From JAEUIZ01 sp046155605 (GTDB lineage: Bacteria; Planctomycetota; Phycisphaerae; Phycisphaerales; UBA1924): a DNA stretch of 19,024 nucleotides. Under the pieces are notes generated by a model that was given only the letters and a program-made list of their open reading frames with translations, was not told the DNA's origin and did no database searches. The DNA lies in the NCBI GenBank assembly GCA_046155605.1, contig JBJXFQ010000129.1:1-19024 (forward strand), read 5' to 3'. Position numbers and translations under genes: made by a program. This document shows, one piece after another, positions 7,727 through 15,593 of this stretch (position 1 is its first letter; each line of letters opens with the position of its first letter).

Positions 7727-9493
7727 GTGTCTCGATATACCCCCAAACTCATCCTCACGCTACGAGAGGGCTACTCGCCGCGCCGATTCGGCTCCGACGC
7801 GATCGCGGGGCTCACCGTCGCGATCATCGCGCTCCCGCTGGCGATGGCCCTCGGGATCGCCAGCATTCCCAACGCCGTGGCCGCGGACCTCAAGGCGGCG
7901 CACCCGTGGCTGAGCCCCCCGGCGATGGGGCTCTACACCGCCGTCATCGCGGGATTTCTCATCTCGGCCCTCGGCGGCAGCCGCGTCCAGATCGGCGGGC
8001 CCACCGCCGCGTTCATCCCCATCGTCTTCGGCATCGCCTCCGAGCACGGGTACGAGGGCCTGGCGACCGCGACGCTCATGGCCGGCGTGATCGTCGTCCT
8101 CATGGGCCTCTTCCGCTTCGGGCAACTCATCAAGTTCATCCCCTTCCCCGTGACGACCGGGTTCACCGCCGGGATCGCCGTCACCATTGTCGCCTCGCAG
8201 GTGCGCGACTTCCTGGGCCTCTCGGCGCTCGACGGCACGTCGCTGGCCCTGCCCGCGAGTTTCATCCCCAAACTCCGCGTGCTGGCCGAGCACCTCGGGA
8301 CGATCAACTGGCACTCGACGGGCATCGGCCTCGGATCGCTCGCGGTGCTGATCCTGATCCGCCGCACCGTACCGCGGCTGCCCGGGGCGATCGTGGCTGT
8401 CGGACTCTCGGTCGTCGTCGTCAAGGTGCTCGGTTGGGACAAATCTACGGGCGGCATGGTCGAGACCATCGGCTCGCGGTTTGGCGGAATCCCTAACTCG
8501 CTGCCGCCCCCGCACCTCCCGAGATTGGACCTGGCGCTCATCCAGGAGTTGATCCCGTCGGCGACGACCATCGCGCTCCTCTGTGCCATCGAGAGCCTCC
8601 TCTCCGCCGTCGTGGCAGATGGCATGACCGGGCACCGCCACAAGTCGGACCAGGAACTCGTGGCCCAAGGCCTTGCCAACGTCGCAAGCACCTTCTTCTT
8701 CGGGCTGCCCGCGACCGGCGCCATCGCGCGAACCGTGGCCAACATCAAGGCCGGCGGGCGGACACCCGTGTCCGGCATGCTCCACGCCACCTTTCTCCTC
8801 ATGTTCATGCTCGCGCTCGCGCCGCTGGCGAAGTTGATTCCGCTCTCGACGCTCGCCGCGGTGCTGCTCCTGGTGGCGTGGAACATCTCGGAGATCGACC
8901 ACTTCCGGGCGCTCCTCCGCGCCCCGCGGCACGACGTCCTCGTGCTGCTGACCTCCTTCGGCCTCACCGTGTTCACCGACCTGACGATGGGCGTGGGCGT
9001 GGGCATGATCCTCGCCTCACTCCTGTTCATGAAGCGCATGGCCGACGTCTCGAACATCGCGGGGGTGCGCGACGAACTCGCCCAGGGACAGGAATCGCAG
9101 GCCGCGGACCCCAAGGACCCGGGCGAGGTGCGAGCCAAGCGCGTGCCAGCAGGCGTGGAGGTCTTCGAGATCAACGGCCCGTTCTTCTTCGGCGTGGCGG
9201 ACCGGCTCAAGGACACGTTGAACCAGTTCGAGCGCCCGCCGCGGGTGTTCATCCTGCGCATGCGTTATGTCCCCCACATCGACGCCACGGGCCTGCACGC
9301 GCTGGACGAGTTCCGGATCAAGTGCAAACGGCAGGGGATCGTCCTGCTCCTGGGTGGCGTGCATGCGCAGCCCATGTTCGAGATCGTGCGCGCGGGGCTC
9401 GACCGCGCGATCGGCATCGAGCACATCTTTGACAACCTGGACGACGCGCTGGCGGCGGCACGACGGATCGTCGAGCCCACGCCGGCGGCGTGA
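7727..9493 (+). CDS. SulP-family anion transporter with C-terminal STAS domain
   Basis: This 588-aa inner-membrane transporter begins at a GTG with no clear ribosome site. Residues about 20-420 hold roughly a dozen hydrophobic segments of the SulP fold. They include the family sequence PLAMALGIAS in the first membrane segment and GGSRVQIGGPTAAFIPIVFG in the substrate region. Residues about 470-580 form a cytoplasmic STAS domain: VEVFEINGPFFFGVADRL, then VPHIDATGLHALDEF with T521 at the position phosphorylated in anti-sigma antagonists. SulP proteins move sulfate, bicarbonate, dicarboxylates or other anions, usually with H+ or Na+. The substrate cannot be fixed from sequence alone. No sulfate-assimilation genes are nearby. 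It follows gcvT by 81 bp and may be co-transcribed or use the weak promoter noted above. Confidence 0.92.
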   Translation: MSRYTPKLILTLREGYSPRRFGSDAIAGLTVAIIALPLAMALGIASIPNAVAADLKAAHPWLSPPAMGLYTAVIAGFLISALGGSRVQIGGPTAAFIPIVFGIASEHGYEGLATATLMAGVIVVLMGLFRFGQLIKFIPFPVTTGFTAGIAVTIVASQVRDFLGLSALDGTSLALPASFIPKLRVLAEHLGTINWHSTGIGLGSLAVLILIRRTVPRLPGAIVAVGLSVVVVKVLGWDKSTGGMVETIGSRFGGIPNSLPPPHLPRLDLALIQELIPSATTIALLCAIESLLSAVVADGMTGHRHKSDQELVAQGLANVASTFFFGLPATGAIARTVANIKAGGRTPVSGMLHATFLLMFMLALAPLAKLIPLSTLAAVLLLVAWNISEIDHFRALLRAPRHDVLVLLTSFGLTVFTDLTMGVGVGMILASLLFMKRMADVSNIAGVRDELAQGQESQAADPKDPGEVRAKRVPAGVEVFEINGPFFFGVADRLKDTLNQFERPPRVFILRMRYVPHIDATGLHALDEFRIKCKRQGIVLLLGGVHAQPMFEIVRAGLDRAIGIEHIFDNLDDALAAARRIVEPTPAA

Positions 9494-9538
9494 ATCGAGT
9501 AGGATTCGCGTACGCCTTTAGGGGGGGCATGGGATCGC

Positions 9539-11512
9539 ATGAGCAGCCCGCCAGGCAACCCGCCGCACGCTGAAACGCCGAGCCACCTCGCGCCGATGAA
9601 CGTGGGGCCAAAGGCCCTCGACGCGATGCTCGAAGCGCTGCTCGAGGGCATCGCCGGCGCGACCGGCCCGGAGTGCTTCAAGAACCTCGTGCGGAGCCTG
9701 GCCCGGGCGATCGGGGTGCGGTACGCGATCGTCGCCGAGTTCCTGCCCGACCAAGCCGCAGCCAGATCGCTGGCGTTCTGGAACGGAGGCGAGTTCGGGC
9801 CGACGGTCGAGTGGGCGCTGGCGGGCTCGCCGTGCGAGGCGGTGGTCGCCGGCACGATGCGCCACCACCCCAGCGGGCTGCGGGCCGCGTTCCCAAACGA
9901 TCGAGCGCTCGTGGACTTGGGTGCCGAGAGTTACCTCGGCGTCCCGCTGCGAGGCGCGGACGGCGAGGTGCTCGGGCATCTGTTTGCGATGGACACGAGG
10001 CCGATGCCCGAGACCCCGCGCGCGATGGCCCTCTTCCGGATCTTCGCCGCTCGGGCCGGAACCGAACTCTCGCGCCGGCTGCTCGAACGATCGCTCGCGG
10101 CCAGCGAGGAGCGATTCCGAGACCTCTTCGACGAGGCGCCCATTGCCTATGTGCTCGAGGGGATCGACACTCGGTTCGAGCGCGCCAACCGGGCGGCCCG
10201 AACGGCGCTGGGGATCACCGAGGACCACGTTCGGGGAACCTACGGCAAGTCGTTCGTCGTGGACAACCCGGAGAACCAGCGACGCCTCAAGGAGGCGTTC
10301 GCGTCCGTCGGCCGCGGCACCGACACGAGCGGAGTGGTCCTCGAGTTGAAGCGCAGGGACAACGGCAAGCCCCTCTGGATCCAGTGGTGGTCCAAGCCCG
10401 AGCCGGGAACAGGCTTGACGCGCACGATGTTCATCGACATCACCGAGAGAGTGATGCTCGAGCAGGAGCGGGCGCGGCTGAGCGCTCAGAACTCGCTCCT
10501 GCGAGACGAGATCCGCTCGACCCACGGCGAGATCGTCGGCCGCAGTCCCGCCCTCGCGCGCGTACTCGAGCGCATCGACCGCGTGGCACCGACCGACTCG
10601 ACCGTGCTGATCCAGGGCGAGACCGGGACCGGCAAGGAACTCGTCGCGCGCGCGATCCACGACGGGAGCACCAGACGCAACGCCCCCTTCGTCAAAGTGA
10701 ACTGCGCCGCGCTCCCCGCCGGCCTCGTCGAGAGCGAGTTCTTCGGCCATGAGAAGGGTGCCTTCACCGGCGCCGTCTCGTCGCGCCGTGGGCGCTTCGA
10801 ACTCGCCGACGGCGGGACCATCTTCCTCGACGAGGTCGGCGAGGTCTCGCCCGAGGTCCAGGTCAAACTGCTCCGCGTGCTCCAAGAGAGCGAGTTCGAA
10901 CGCGTCGGCGGAACCCAGACCATCCGCGTCAACGTGCGCGTCATCGCGGCCACCAACCGCAACCTCCGCGCCGACGCCGATGGAGGACGTTTCCGACCGG
11001 ACCTCTTCTATCGCCTCAGCGTCTTCCCGATCGACGTGCCCCCGCTCCGCGAGCGGGCCACGGATATCCCGCTGCTCGCTTCGTTCCTCGTCACCCAACT
11101 CTCGGCCAGCATCGGTCGCCGCATCGACGCCATCGAGCCCGAGACCTTGGAGCGGCTCACGCGGCACCCGTGGCCCGGGAACATCCGCGAACTACGGAAC
11201 ACACTCGAGAGAGCCATCGTGCTCGCCACGGGTCCGGTGCTCCGCGTGCCCGCCGCTGAACTCGGAGGGGGTGCGATGCCGGGCGCTGATCGGGTTCTAG
11301 AGAACGCCGATCCAAACACCGCCGCGAGAACGGCCGGGAGGACAGAGGGAGCCAGGAGGCAAACGCTGGAGGAGATGGAGCGAGAGCACATCAAACGAAT
11401 CCTTCAGCAAACTGGTGGCGCGATCGCCGGCCCCAAAGGCGCGGCGGTGATCCTGGGCGTGCCGCCAAGCACCCTGCGAAGCCGCATGGCAAGACTGGGC
11501 ATCACGGCGTAG
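9539..11512 (+). CDS. Sigma-54-dependent transcriptional activator (GAF-PAS-AAA+-Fis HTH)
   Basis: This 657-aa enhancer-binding protein starts at an ATG behind a G-rich tract. Residues about 25-190 look like a GAF sensor domain. About 190-305 is a PAS domain (ERFRDLFDEAPIAYVLEG) ending in a short PAC-like region. A short helical linker leads to the AAA+ domain: Walker A GETGTGKE (360-367), the sigma-54 contact loop GAFTGA (407-412), Walker B ending in D431-E432, and later an FRPDLFYRLSVFPIDVPPLR block. The C-terminus holds a Fis-type helix-turn-helix (GAAVILGVPPSTLRSRMARL). It has no receiver domain, so it probably senses a small molecule or redox state directly, like FhlA/NorR-type activators. 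All catalytic motifs are intact. Targets are unknown, and I saw no convincing -24/-12 promoter next to it. Confidence 0.93.
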   Translation: MSSPPGNPPHAETPSHLAPMNVGPKALDAMLEALLEGIAGATGPECFKNLVRSLARAIGVRYAIVAEFLPDQAAARSLAFWNGGEFGPTVEWALAGSPCEAVVAGTMRHHPSGLRAAFPNDRALVDLGAESYLGVPLRGADGEVLGHLFAMDTRPMPETPRAMALFRIFAARAGTELSRRLLERSLAASEERFRDLFDEAPIAYVLEGIDTRFERANRAARTALGITEDHVRGTYGKSFVVDNPENQRRLKEAFASVGRGTDTSGVVLELKRRDNGKPLWIQWWSKPEPGTGLTRTMFIDITERVMLEQERARLSAQNSLLRDEIRSTHGEIVGRSPALARVLERIDRVAPTDSTVLIQGETGTGKELVARAIHDGSTRRNAPFVKVNCAALPAGLVESEFFGHEKGAFTGAVSSRRGRFELADGGTIFLDEVGEVSPEVQVKLLRVLQESEFERVGGTQTIRVNVRVIAATNRNLRADADGGRFRPDLFYRLSVFPIDVPPLRERATDIPLLASFLVTQLSASIGRRIDAIEPETLERLTRHPWPGNIRELRNTLERAIVLATGPVLRVPAAELGGGAMPGADRVLENADPNTAARTAGRTEGARRQTLEEMEREHIKRILQQTGGAIAGPKGAAVILGVPPSTLRSRMARLGITA

Positions 11513-11523
11513 GGCGCGACGAC

Positions 11524-11559
11524 AGGCCGCGTCGGCGCGATAGGCCGCGTCGCATCGCG
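11524..11559. repeat. Imperfect 18-bp tandem duplication
   Basis: Two adjacent 18-bp units begin with the same 11 bases (AGGCCGCGTCG) and then diverge. They lie just after the activator stop codon in a 175-bp gap before the STAS-like gene. I found no clear terminator or promoter with both boxes in that gap. Confidence 0.35.
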
Positions 11560-11687
11560 CGGCGTTGTCGCGGCACGAACGCCGCATACGCAGTTGAAAT
11601 TCAGTCATTTATGCTGTGCCGATGGACCTCGCTCGTCTCTGGCATAGGCGTTGCAATAGGGAAAATGCCGGGACCGTGGAGACGCAC

Positions 11688-11942
11688 GTGATCGCGCGAC
11701 TGACCGTAGACGAATCCAACCGGGAGACGTCTGTGATTCGGATCGAAGGGCACCTCAGTGAAGCGATGTTATCGGAACTTCGCACGCTCACGACGAGACA
11801 TCAGCCGACGCTCGACGTGCGCGGGCTGCTCGGCGTCGACGGGGCGAGCCTGGAGTATCTGGCGGGGCTCTGGCGTAGTGGCTGCAAGGTGATCGGAGCG
11901 TCACCGTATCTGGCGCAACTTCTCGCGGAGACAAAGCCATGA
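11688..11942 (+). CDS. Small STAS-like protein preceding an ECF sigma factor
   Basis: This small protein (84 aa) has the beta-alpha pattern of a STAS/anti-sigma-antagonist domain: an RLTVDESNRETSVIRIEGHL start, then TLDVRGLLGVDGASLEYLAG where such domains carry the regulatory Ser or Thr, and a final CKVIGASPYLAQLL. I chose the GTG at 11688 because GGAG lies 6 nt upstream and the conserved part begins there. The frame is open further up (ATG 11622, GTG 11616) but adds unconserved basic sequence. Its stop overlaps the ATG of the sigma factor gene (ATGA), so the two are translationally coupled. Similar small proteins next to ECF genes are mostly annotated as hypothetical. It may help set sigma activity by partner switching, but this is inference from fold and context. 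Confidence 0.6.
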   Translation: MIARLTVDESNRETSVIRIEGHLSEAMLSELRTLTTRHQPTLDVRGLLGVDGASLEYLAGLWRSGCKVIGASPYLAQLLAETKP

Positions 11943-12559
11943 GCGGAACAACGACGGCTGCATGCGGGGCGTCTGAGACGAGTCGGGGTCTGATCGATCG
12001 GCTGCGTGCGGGTGACGAGAGAGCGTATGAGGAACTGGTGGCGCAGACCGGAGGCCGATTGCTCTCCGTGGCCCGGCGGATGCTGGGGCGCGAGGAGGAC
12101 GCGCAGGACGCCGTTCAGGAGGCCTACCTCAGCGCGATCAAGTCGCTAGACCGGTTCGACGAGCGGTCGCAGATGTCGACTTGGCTCCATCGCATCTGCG
12201 TCAACGCGTGCCTCATGCGCCTGCGGACGCAGCGGCGTCGGCCCGAGCGGTCCATGGACGACCTCTTGCCCCAGTTCGTCGAGGACGGGCACCAGCGGAC
12301 GCCGACGCGGGCCTGGAAACCGATCGAGTCCGCCGGCATCGAAGCCGAGGAACTGCGGACCCTCGTCCGGGAGAAGATCGAGGAGTTGCCCGCGGCGTAT
12401 CGTGAGGTGCTGATGCTGCGAGACATCGAGGAACTCGACACGGAGCAAACGGCCCAGATGCTCGGGCTCACGCCCGCGGCGGTCAAGACGCGCCTGCACC
12501 GGGCGCGACAGGCGCTGCGGACCCTGCTCGAGCCGACCTTTGCCGGAGAGCGCGAGTGA
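11939..12559 (+). CDS. ECF-type RNA polymerase sigma factor
   Basis: This 206-aa sigma-70-family factor has only the two core regions. Region 2 spans about residues 20-95 (LIDRLRAGDERAYEELV, then EEDAQDAVQEAYLSAIKSL and STWLHRICVNACLMRLR), which binds core polymerase and the -10 element. A linker of about 40 residues follows. Region 4 is about 145-200 (IEELPAAYREVLMLRDIEEL, then AQMLGLTPAAVKTRLHRAR), a helix-turn-helix for the -35 element. It begins with an ATG overlapping the stop of the STAS-like gene. Its stop overlaps the GTG of the anti-sigma gene, so all three are coupled. The signal and regulon are unknown. I could not identify an autoregulated promoter upstream of the module. Confidence 0.95.
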   Translation: MSGTTTAACGASETSRGLIDRLRAGDERAYEELVAQTGGRLLSVARRMLGREEDAQDAVQEAYLSAIKSLDRFDERSQMSTWLHRICVNACLMRLRTQRRRPERSMDDLLPQFVEDGHQRTPTRAWKPIESAGIEAEELRTLVREKIEELPAAYREVLMLRDIEELDTEQTAQMLGLTPAAVKTRLHRARQALRTLLEPTFAGERE

Positions 12560-12828
12560 CCACCCACCCCTACATCACCTGTCGGCAGTTGATCGACTTC
12601 ATCGCCGACTACCTCGACGAGACGCTGGCCATGTCGCAGCGTAGCGAGTTTGAGCGGCACCTCGGTGTGTGCCCGTCGTGCGTGGCGTACCTCGACAGTT
12701 ATCGAAGGACGGTGGCGCTGGGCAAGTCGGCGCTGCGTGCCTCCGACGAGCCACCGGGGCGCGAGGTGCCCCCTGGAGTGGTCGCAGCGGTGACGCGGGC
12801 CTTGGCGCAGCAGAAGCCCCCTGCCTGA
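12556..12828 (+). CDS. Soluble zinc-finger anti-sigma factor
   Basis: This 90-aa protein starts at a GTG overlapping the sigma gene's stop (GTGA). It carries the ZAS zinc motif H35-X3-C39-X2-C42 (HLGVCPSC), with C9 near the N-terminus as a likely fourth ligand. The pattern ITCRQLIDFIADYLDETL before the motif is typical of anti-sigma domains that wrap ECF sigma factors. There is no membrane segment and no sensor domain. The C-terminal 35 residues are polar and Ala/Pro-rich. So the pair probably answers to a cytoplasmic signal, such as oxidation of the zinc-cysteine centre as in RsrA/ChrR-type proteins, rather than an envelope signal. Its stop is only 9 bp from the convergent astD stop. Confidence 0.88.
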   Translation: MTTHPYITCRQLIDFIADYLDETLAMSQRSEFERHLGVCPSCVAYLDSYRRTVALGKSALRASDEPPGREVPPGVVAAVTRALAQQKPPA

Positions 12829-12837
12829 TCCGCGCGT

Positions 12838-14364
12838 CTACCTCAGCCACGCCTCGTCGACGTGCATGCCGGGTGGAATCTGCGCGGCCGAGCCCGGCTC
12901 CACAAGTCCCGCGACGGGATAAGCGCAGTAGTCGAGCGAGAACGCGCCGGCGGGGCGGTGATTGCCGGAGAGGCCAAGCCCTCCGAATGGCAGTTTGCTG
13001 CTCGCGCCCGCGGTGCCCGTGTTGGTATTGACGCACCCGGCCCGGACGTCGCGCCGGAAGCGTTCGATCACGGCGGTGTCGCGCGTGAAGATCGAAGCGG
13101 CAAGGCCGAAGCGCGTGGCGTTGGCCTGCGCGAGCGAGTCGTAGAGCGAGTCCGCGATGCTCAGTCGCAAGAGCGGGCCGAACACTTCGGTGTCGCCGCC
13201 GGGGGCAGACTCGTCCAGTGTGAAACGATCGACGAGAAGAATGCCCGGGGAAAGGAACTGGCCAGGACGGTCGAGGGCGCGTGCGGCGGAGATCGCCTCG
13301 GCACCGGACGCCACGGCCCGAGCCTGGAACGCGAGGACCGAGTCGCGGGCCGTGGCGCTGATGATCGGACCCATGAACACCGGATGCGGCGATCGCGGGT
13401 CGCCCACGATCAGGTTCGAGGCGATCTTGGCGAGCAGCGGGATCAGGCGATCAGCAACGGCCTCATGCACGATCAGCCGGCGCGTGCATGTGCAGCGCTG
13501 GCCCGTGGTGATGAACGCGCTGCGTGCGCACTCGATCGCGGCCTGACGCACGTCGGCGTCGGGCAACACGATCGCGGCGTTGTTCCCGCCCATTTCGAGC
13601 GCGAGGAGCCGACCCGGGCGGTCGAGGTTGGCCTCCATAATCCTTCGGCCGACGGCGAACGAGCCCGTGAACAGGATGCCGTCGAGATCGTCGTGATTCG
13701 AGAGCGTTGCCGCGACATCCGCGCCGCCATGGACGAGGTTGACGACGCCCGGCGGCGCGCGCTCCGCGTCGAGGGCTTCGAGGAGCAGTTCGGTAAGGAG
13801 TTGCCCGACTGCCGGGGCCTTATCCGACGGCTTGAAGACGATCGTGTTGCCCATCGCCAGGGCCGGGACGACGTGGCCGTTGGGTAGGTGGGCCGGAAAG
13901 TTGAACGGCCCCAGCACGGCCATCACGCCATGCGGCCTGAACCAACAGAGCCCGCGGCGACCGGTGCCGGCGTCGAGTTCGAAGTCGGACACGCGACGGA
14001 GCGGGCCGGATTCATCGAGCGTGATCTCGACCTTGGCGTGGAGCGCGGCGGCCTCCGCGGCTGAATCCCACAAGGGCTTGCCGACTTCGTCGGTGATGGC
14101 CGAAGCGATCGCATCGGCGCGGGCCTTGCAAAGATCGGCGAATCGGCGGAGGACCGCGAACCGACGCTCGCGCGGCCACGACGACCACGCGGGCAGCGCG
14201 GCACGCGCGGCCGCGACGGCCTGGTCCACATGCGCGACGCGGGGAGTGCCGGCCCAGATGATGCGCGTCGGATCAGTCGGCGAACGGGAGGCGAGCGTGG
14301 GCGTGGTGGTGCCGAGGCTGATCCAGCGCCCGTTGATGAGATCGGCGGCAGGCCCGATGCTCAC
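12838..14364 (-). CDS. astD: N-succinylglutamate 5-semialdehyde dehydrogenase
   Basis: This 508-aa aldehyde dehydrogenase carries out the fourth step of the arginine succinyltransferase pathway, oxidising N-succinylglutamate semialdehyde to N-succinylglutamate with NAD+. AstD-typical blocks are GPFNFPAHLPNGHVVPALAM followed by GNTIVFKPSDKAPA in the NAD-binding part. The general base is E257 in ALEMGGNNAAIV, and the catalytic C291 lies in TTGQRCTCTRRL. Near the end NTNTGTAGASSKLPFGGLG matches the family. I chose the GTG at 14364, which overlaps the astA stop by 4 nt (GTGA) and gives the N-terminus VSIGPAADLINGRWI. The longer frame up to 14481 only reads through astA in another frame. It is the last gene of the minus-strand operon and converges on the anti-sigma gene. 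Confidence 0.93.
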   Translation of the reverse strand: MSIGPAADLINGRWISLGTTTPTLASRSPTDPTRIIWAGTPRVAHVDQAVAAARAALPAWSSWPRERRFAVLRRFADLCKARADAIASAITDEVGKPLWDSAAEAAALHAKVEITLDESGPLRRVSDFELDAGTGRRGLCWFRPHGVMAVLGPFNFPAHLPNGHVVPALAMGNTIVFKPSDKAPAVGQLLTELLLEALDAERAPPGVVNLVHGGADVAATLSNHDDLDGILFTGSFAVGRRIMEANLDRPGRLLALEMGGNNAAIVLPDADVRQAAIECARSAFITTGQRCTCTRRLIVHEAVADRLIPLLAKIASNLIVGDPRSPHPVFMGPIISATARDSVLAFQARAVASGAEAISAARALDRPGQFLSPGILLVDRFTLDESAPGGDTEVFGPLLRLSIADSLYDSLAQANATRFGLAASIFTRDTAVIERFRRDVRAGCVNTNTGTAGASSKLPFGGLGLSGNHRPAGAFSLDYCAYPVAGLVEPGSAAQIPPGMHVDEAWLR

Positions 14365-15518
14365 GCCGGAGCCTTTCGGGCGATCGGCTTGCGCTTCCTC
14401 GACCGGACGGATGGCTTGTCGGCAGCGCGCCGGTGGTCGGCCTCGAAGGATGTCACGCCGACCTCGGTGCCGCTCTGCCACTGAATCTCGCCGAGCGTGA
14501 CGCGGGGCAGGCGAACCTGATCGCCATCGAGCGCGAAGGGAGTCTGGATCGCCCGGAACTCGCCGTCTTGATCGAGAACGCTGACGATGCCCTGCTGGTC
14601 ACAATCGGAGGCCGAGGCGTGGCCGGCGAGGGCGCCTCGGCGGGTGTTGCGTACGAGGGAGATGTCATTGGTGTCGGCCTCGAGGTGCGGGCCGCCATCG
14701 AAGGGATCGACGAGGTCGAGGCACTTGAAACCGAGGCGTTCGAGCATCTTGCGTGCGGGGAGGGTCTCTTCGCCGACGCGGCCCACAACGTCCCGGGCCT
14801 CGGGTGGAAGCAGCGAGAGGTAGATGTCCTCCTTGGGAAGGAGTGCGGAGATGAACTCGCGCGAGCGCTGGCAGTGCGAGTCCGCCTCCGTGTACGAGAG
14901 CGGGATGAATCGCCGGCCGAAGTACTCCCAGAGCGGGCTGCGCCCGTCGGCGGAGAGCGGGCCCATCATCTCGGCGATGACGCGATCAGCGAAGAGGTGG
15001 CGGTGGAGCGCGATGAGGTGGAAACGGGCGAAACTGAGGAACCTGCCGAGTTTGTGGCCGCGCGACGCCGGCTGCAGGATCAGGCCCCCGATCTCGGTCG
15101 GCCCGGATTCATCGGCGTGGAGGCGAGCGACGACGTGGCTCGTGCCGGTCTGCAGGCTCTGGCTGAAGAAGTCGCGGCGTTCGAGGCGCATGGAGAAGTT
15201 GGGATTGCCTGGGCCGCCCATGCGCGAGATGACCTGCGACGAGCCGAGGCAGGCGCTGGCGGCGGTGTCTTCGAGGACGAGCATAAAAAGATCGGCCCGC
15301 GACGCCGAGAGGCCCTGGACCGCACCGTTCCGAGCGTCGACGGGTTCGTGAGAAGTCGCATCGGCGGCACCGGCGGCACGACGGAAACACTCGCGGCTGC
15401 GCAAGATCTTGGACGTGATGATCTCACGATCCGCCGGCAGGTTGATGAAATGCACCATCTTCGCCAGTTTGAGGAGCGTATTGGCGTCGTCGAGTTTGGC
15501 CTGTCGGATCAGGAACAC
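14361..15518 (-). CDS. astA: Arginine N-succinyltransferase
   Basis: This 385-aa enzyme transfers succinyl from succinyl-CoA to the alpha-amino group of arginine (in some bacteria also ornithine), the entry step of the AST pathway. It starts at a GTG with GGAGG 5 nt upstream (15524-15528). Family blocks are clear: IRQAKLDDANTLLKLAK at the start, LFMLVLED, HADESGPTEIGGLILQP, DRVIAEMMGPLSADGRSPLW, FISALLPKEDIYLSLLP, and FDGGPHLEAD in the C-terminal half. It is longer than the E. coli enzyme (344 aa). Most of the excess is an insert of about 30 residues near 47-77 and a basic C-terminal tail (SVRSRKRKPIARKAPA). It lies 75 bp after the aminotransferase and overlaps astD, so the operon order is aminotransferase-astA-astD. 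Confidence 0.95.
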   Translation of the reverse strand: MFLIRQAKLDDANTLLKLAKMVHFINLPADREIITSKILRSRECFRRAAGAADATSHEPVDARNGAVQGLSASRADLFMLVLEDTAASACLGSSQVISRMGGPGNPNFSMRLERRDFFSQSLQTGTSHVVARLHADESGPTEIGGLILQPASRGHKLGRFLSFARFHLIALHRHLFADRVIAEMMGPLSADGRSPLWEYFGRRFIPLSYTEADSHCQRSREFISALLPKEDIYLSLLPPEARDVVGRVGEETLPARKMLERLGFKCLDLVDPFDGGPHLEADTNDISLVRNTRRGALAGHASASDCDQQGIVSVLDQDGEFRAIQTPFALDGDQVRLPRVTLGEIQWQSGTEVGVTSFEADHRRAADKPSVRSRKRKPIARKAPA

Positions 15519-15593
15519 GCGTGCCTCCGTGCCCGGCCCATGGAGCGGAACACGACGGGGATCGTCGCTGCCGCGGGAGCCTTCGCGGAGTGA

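Noticed and set aside
9518..11167. 549-aa minus-strand frame opposite the sigma-54 activator
   Set aside because: It covers the GAF, PAS and AAA+ coding region and shows no motif of its own.
11594..11615. Promoter TTGAAA / TATGCT ahead of the STAS-like gene
   Set aside because: The boxes are separated by only 10 bp, too close for a normal sigma-70 promoter.
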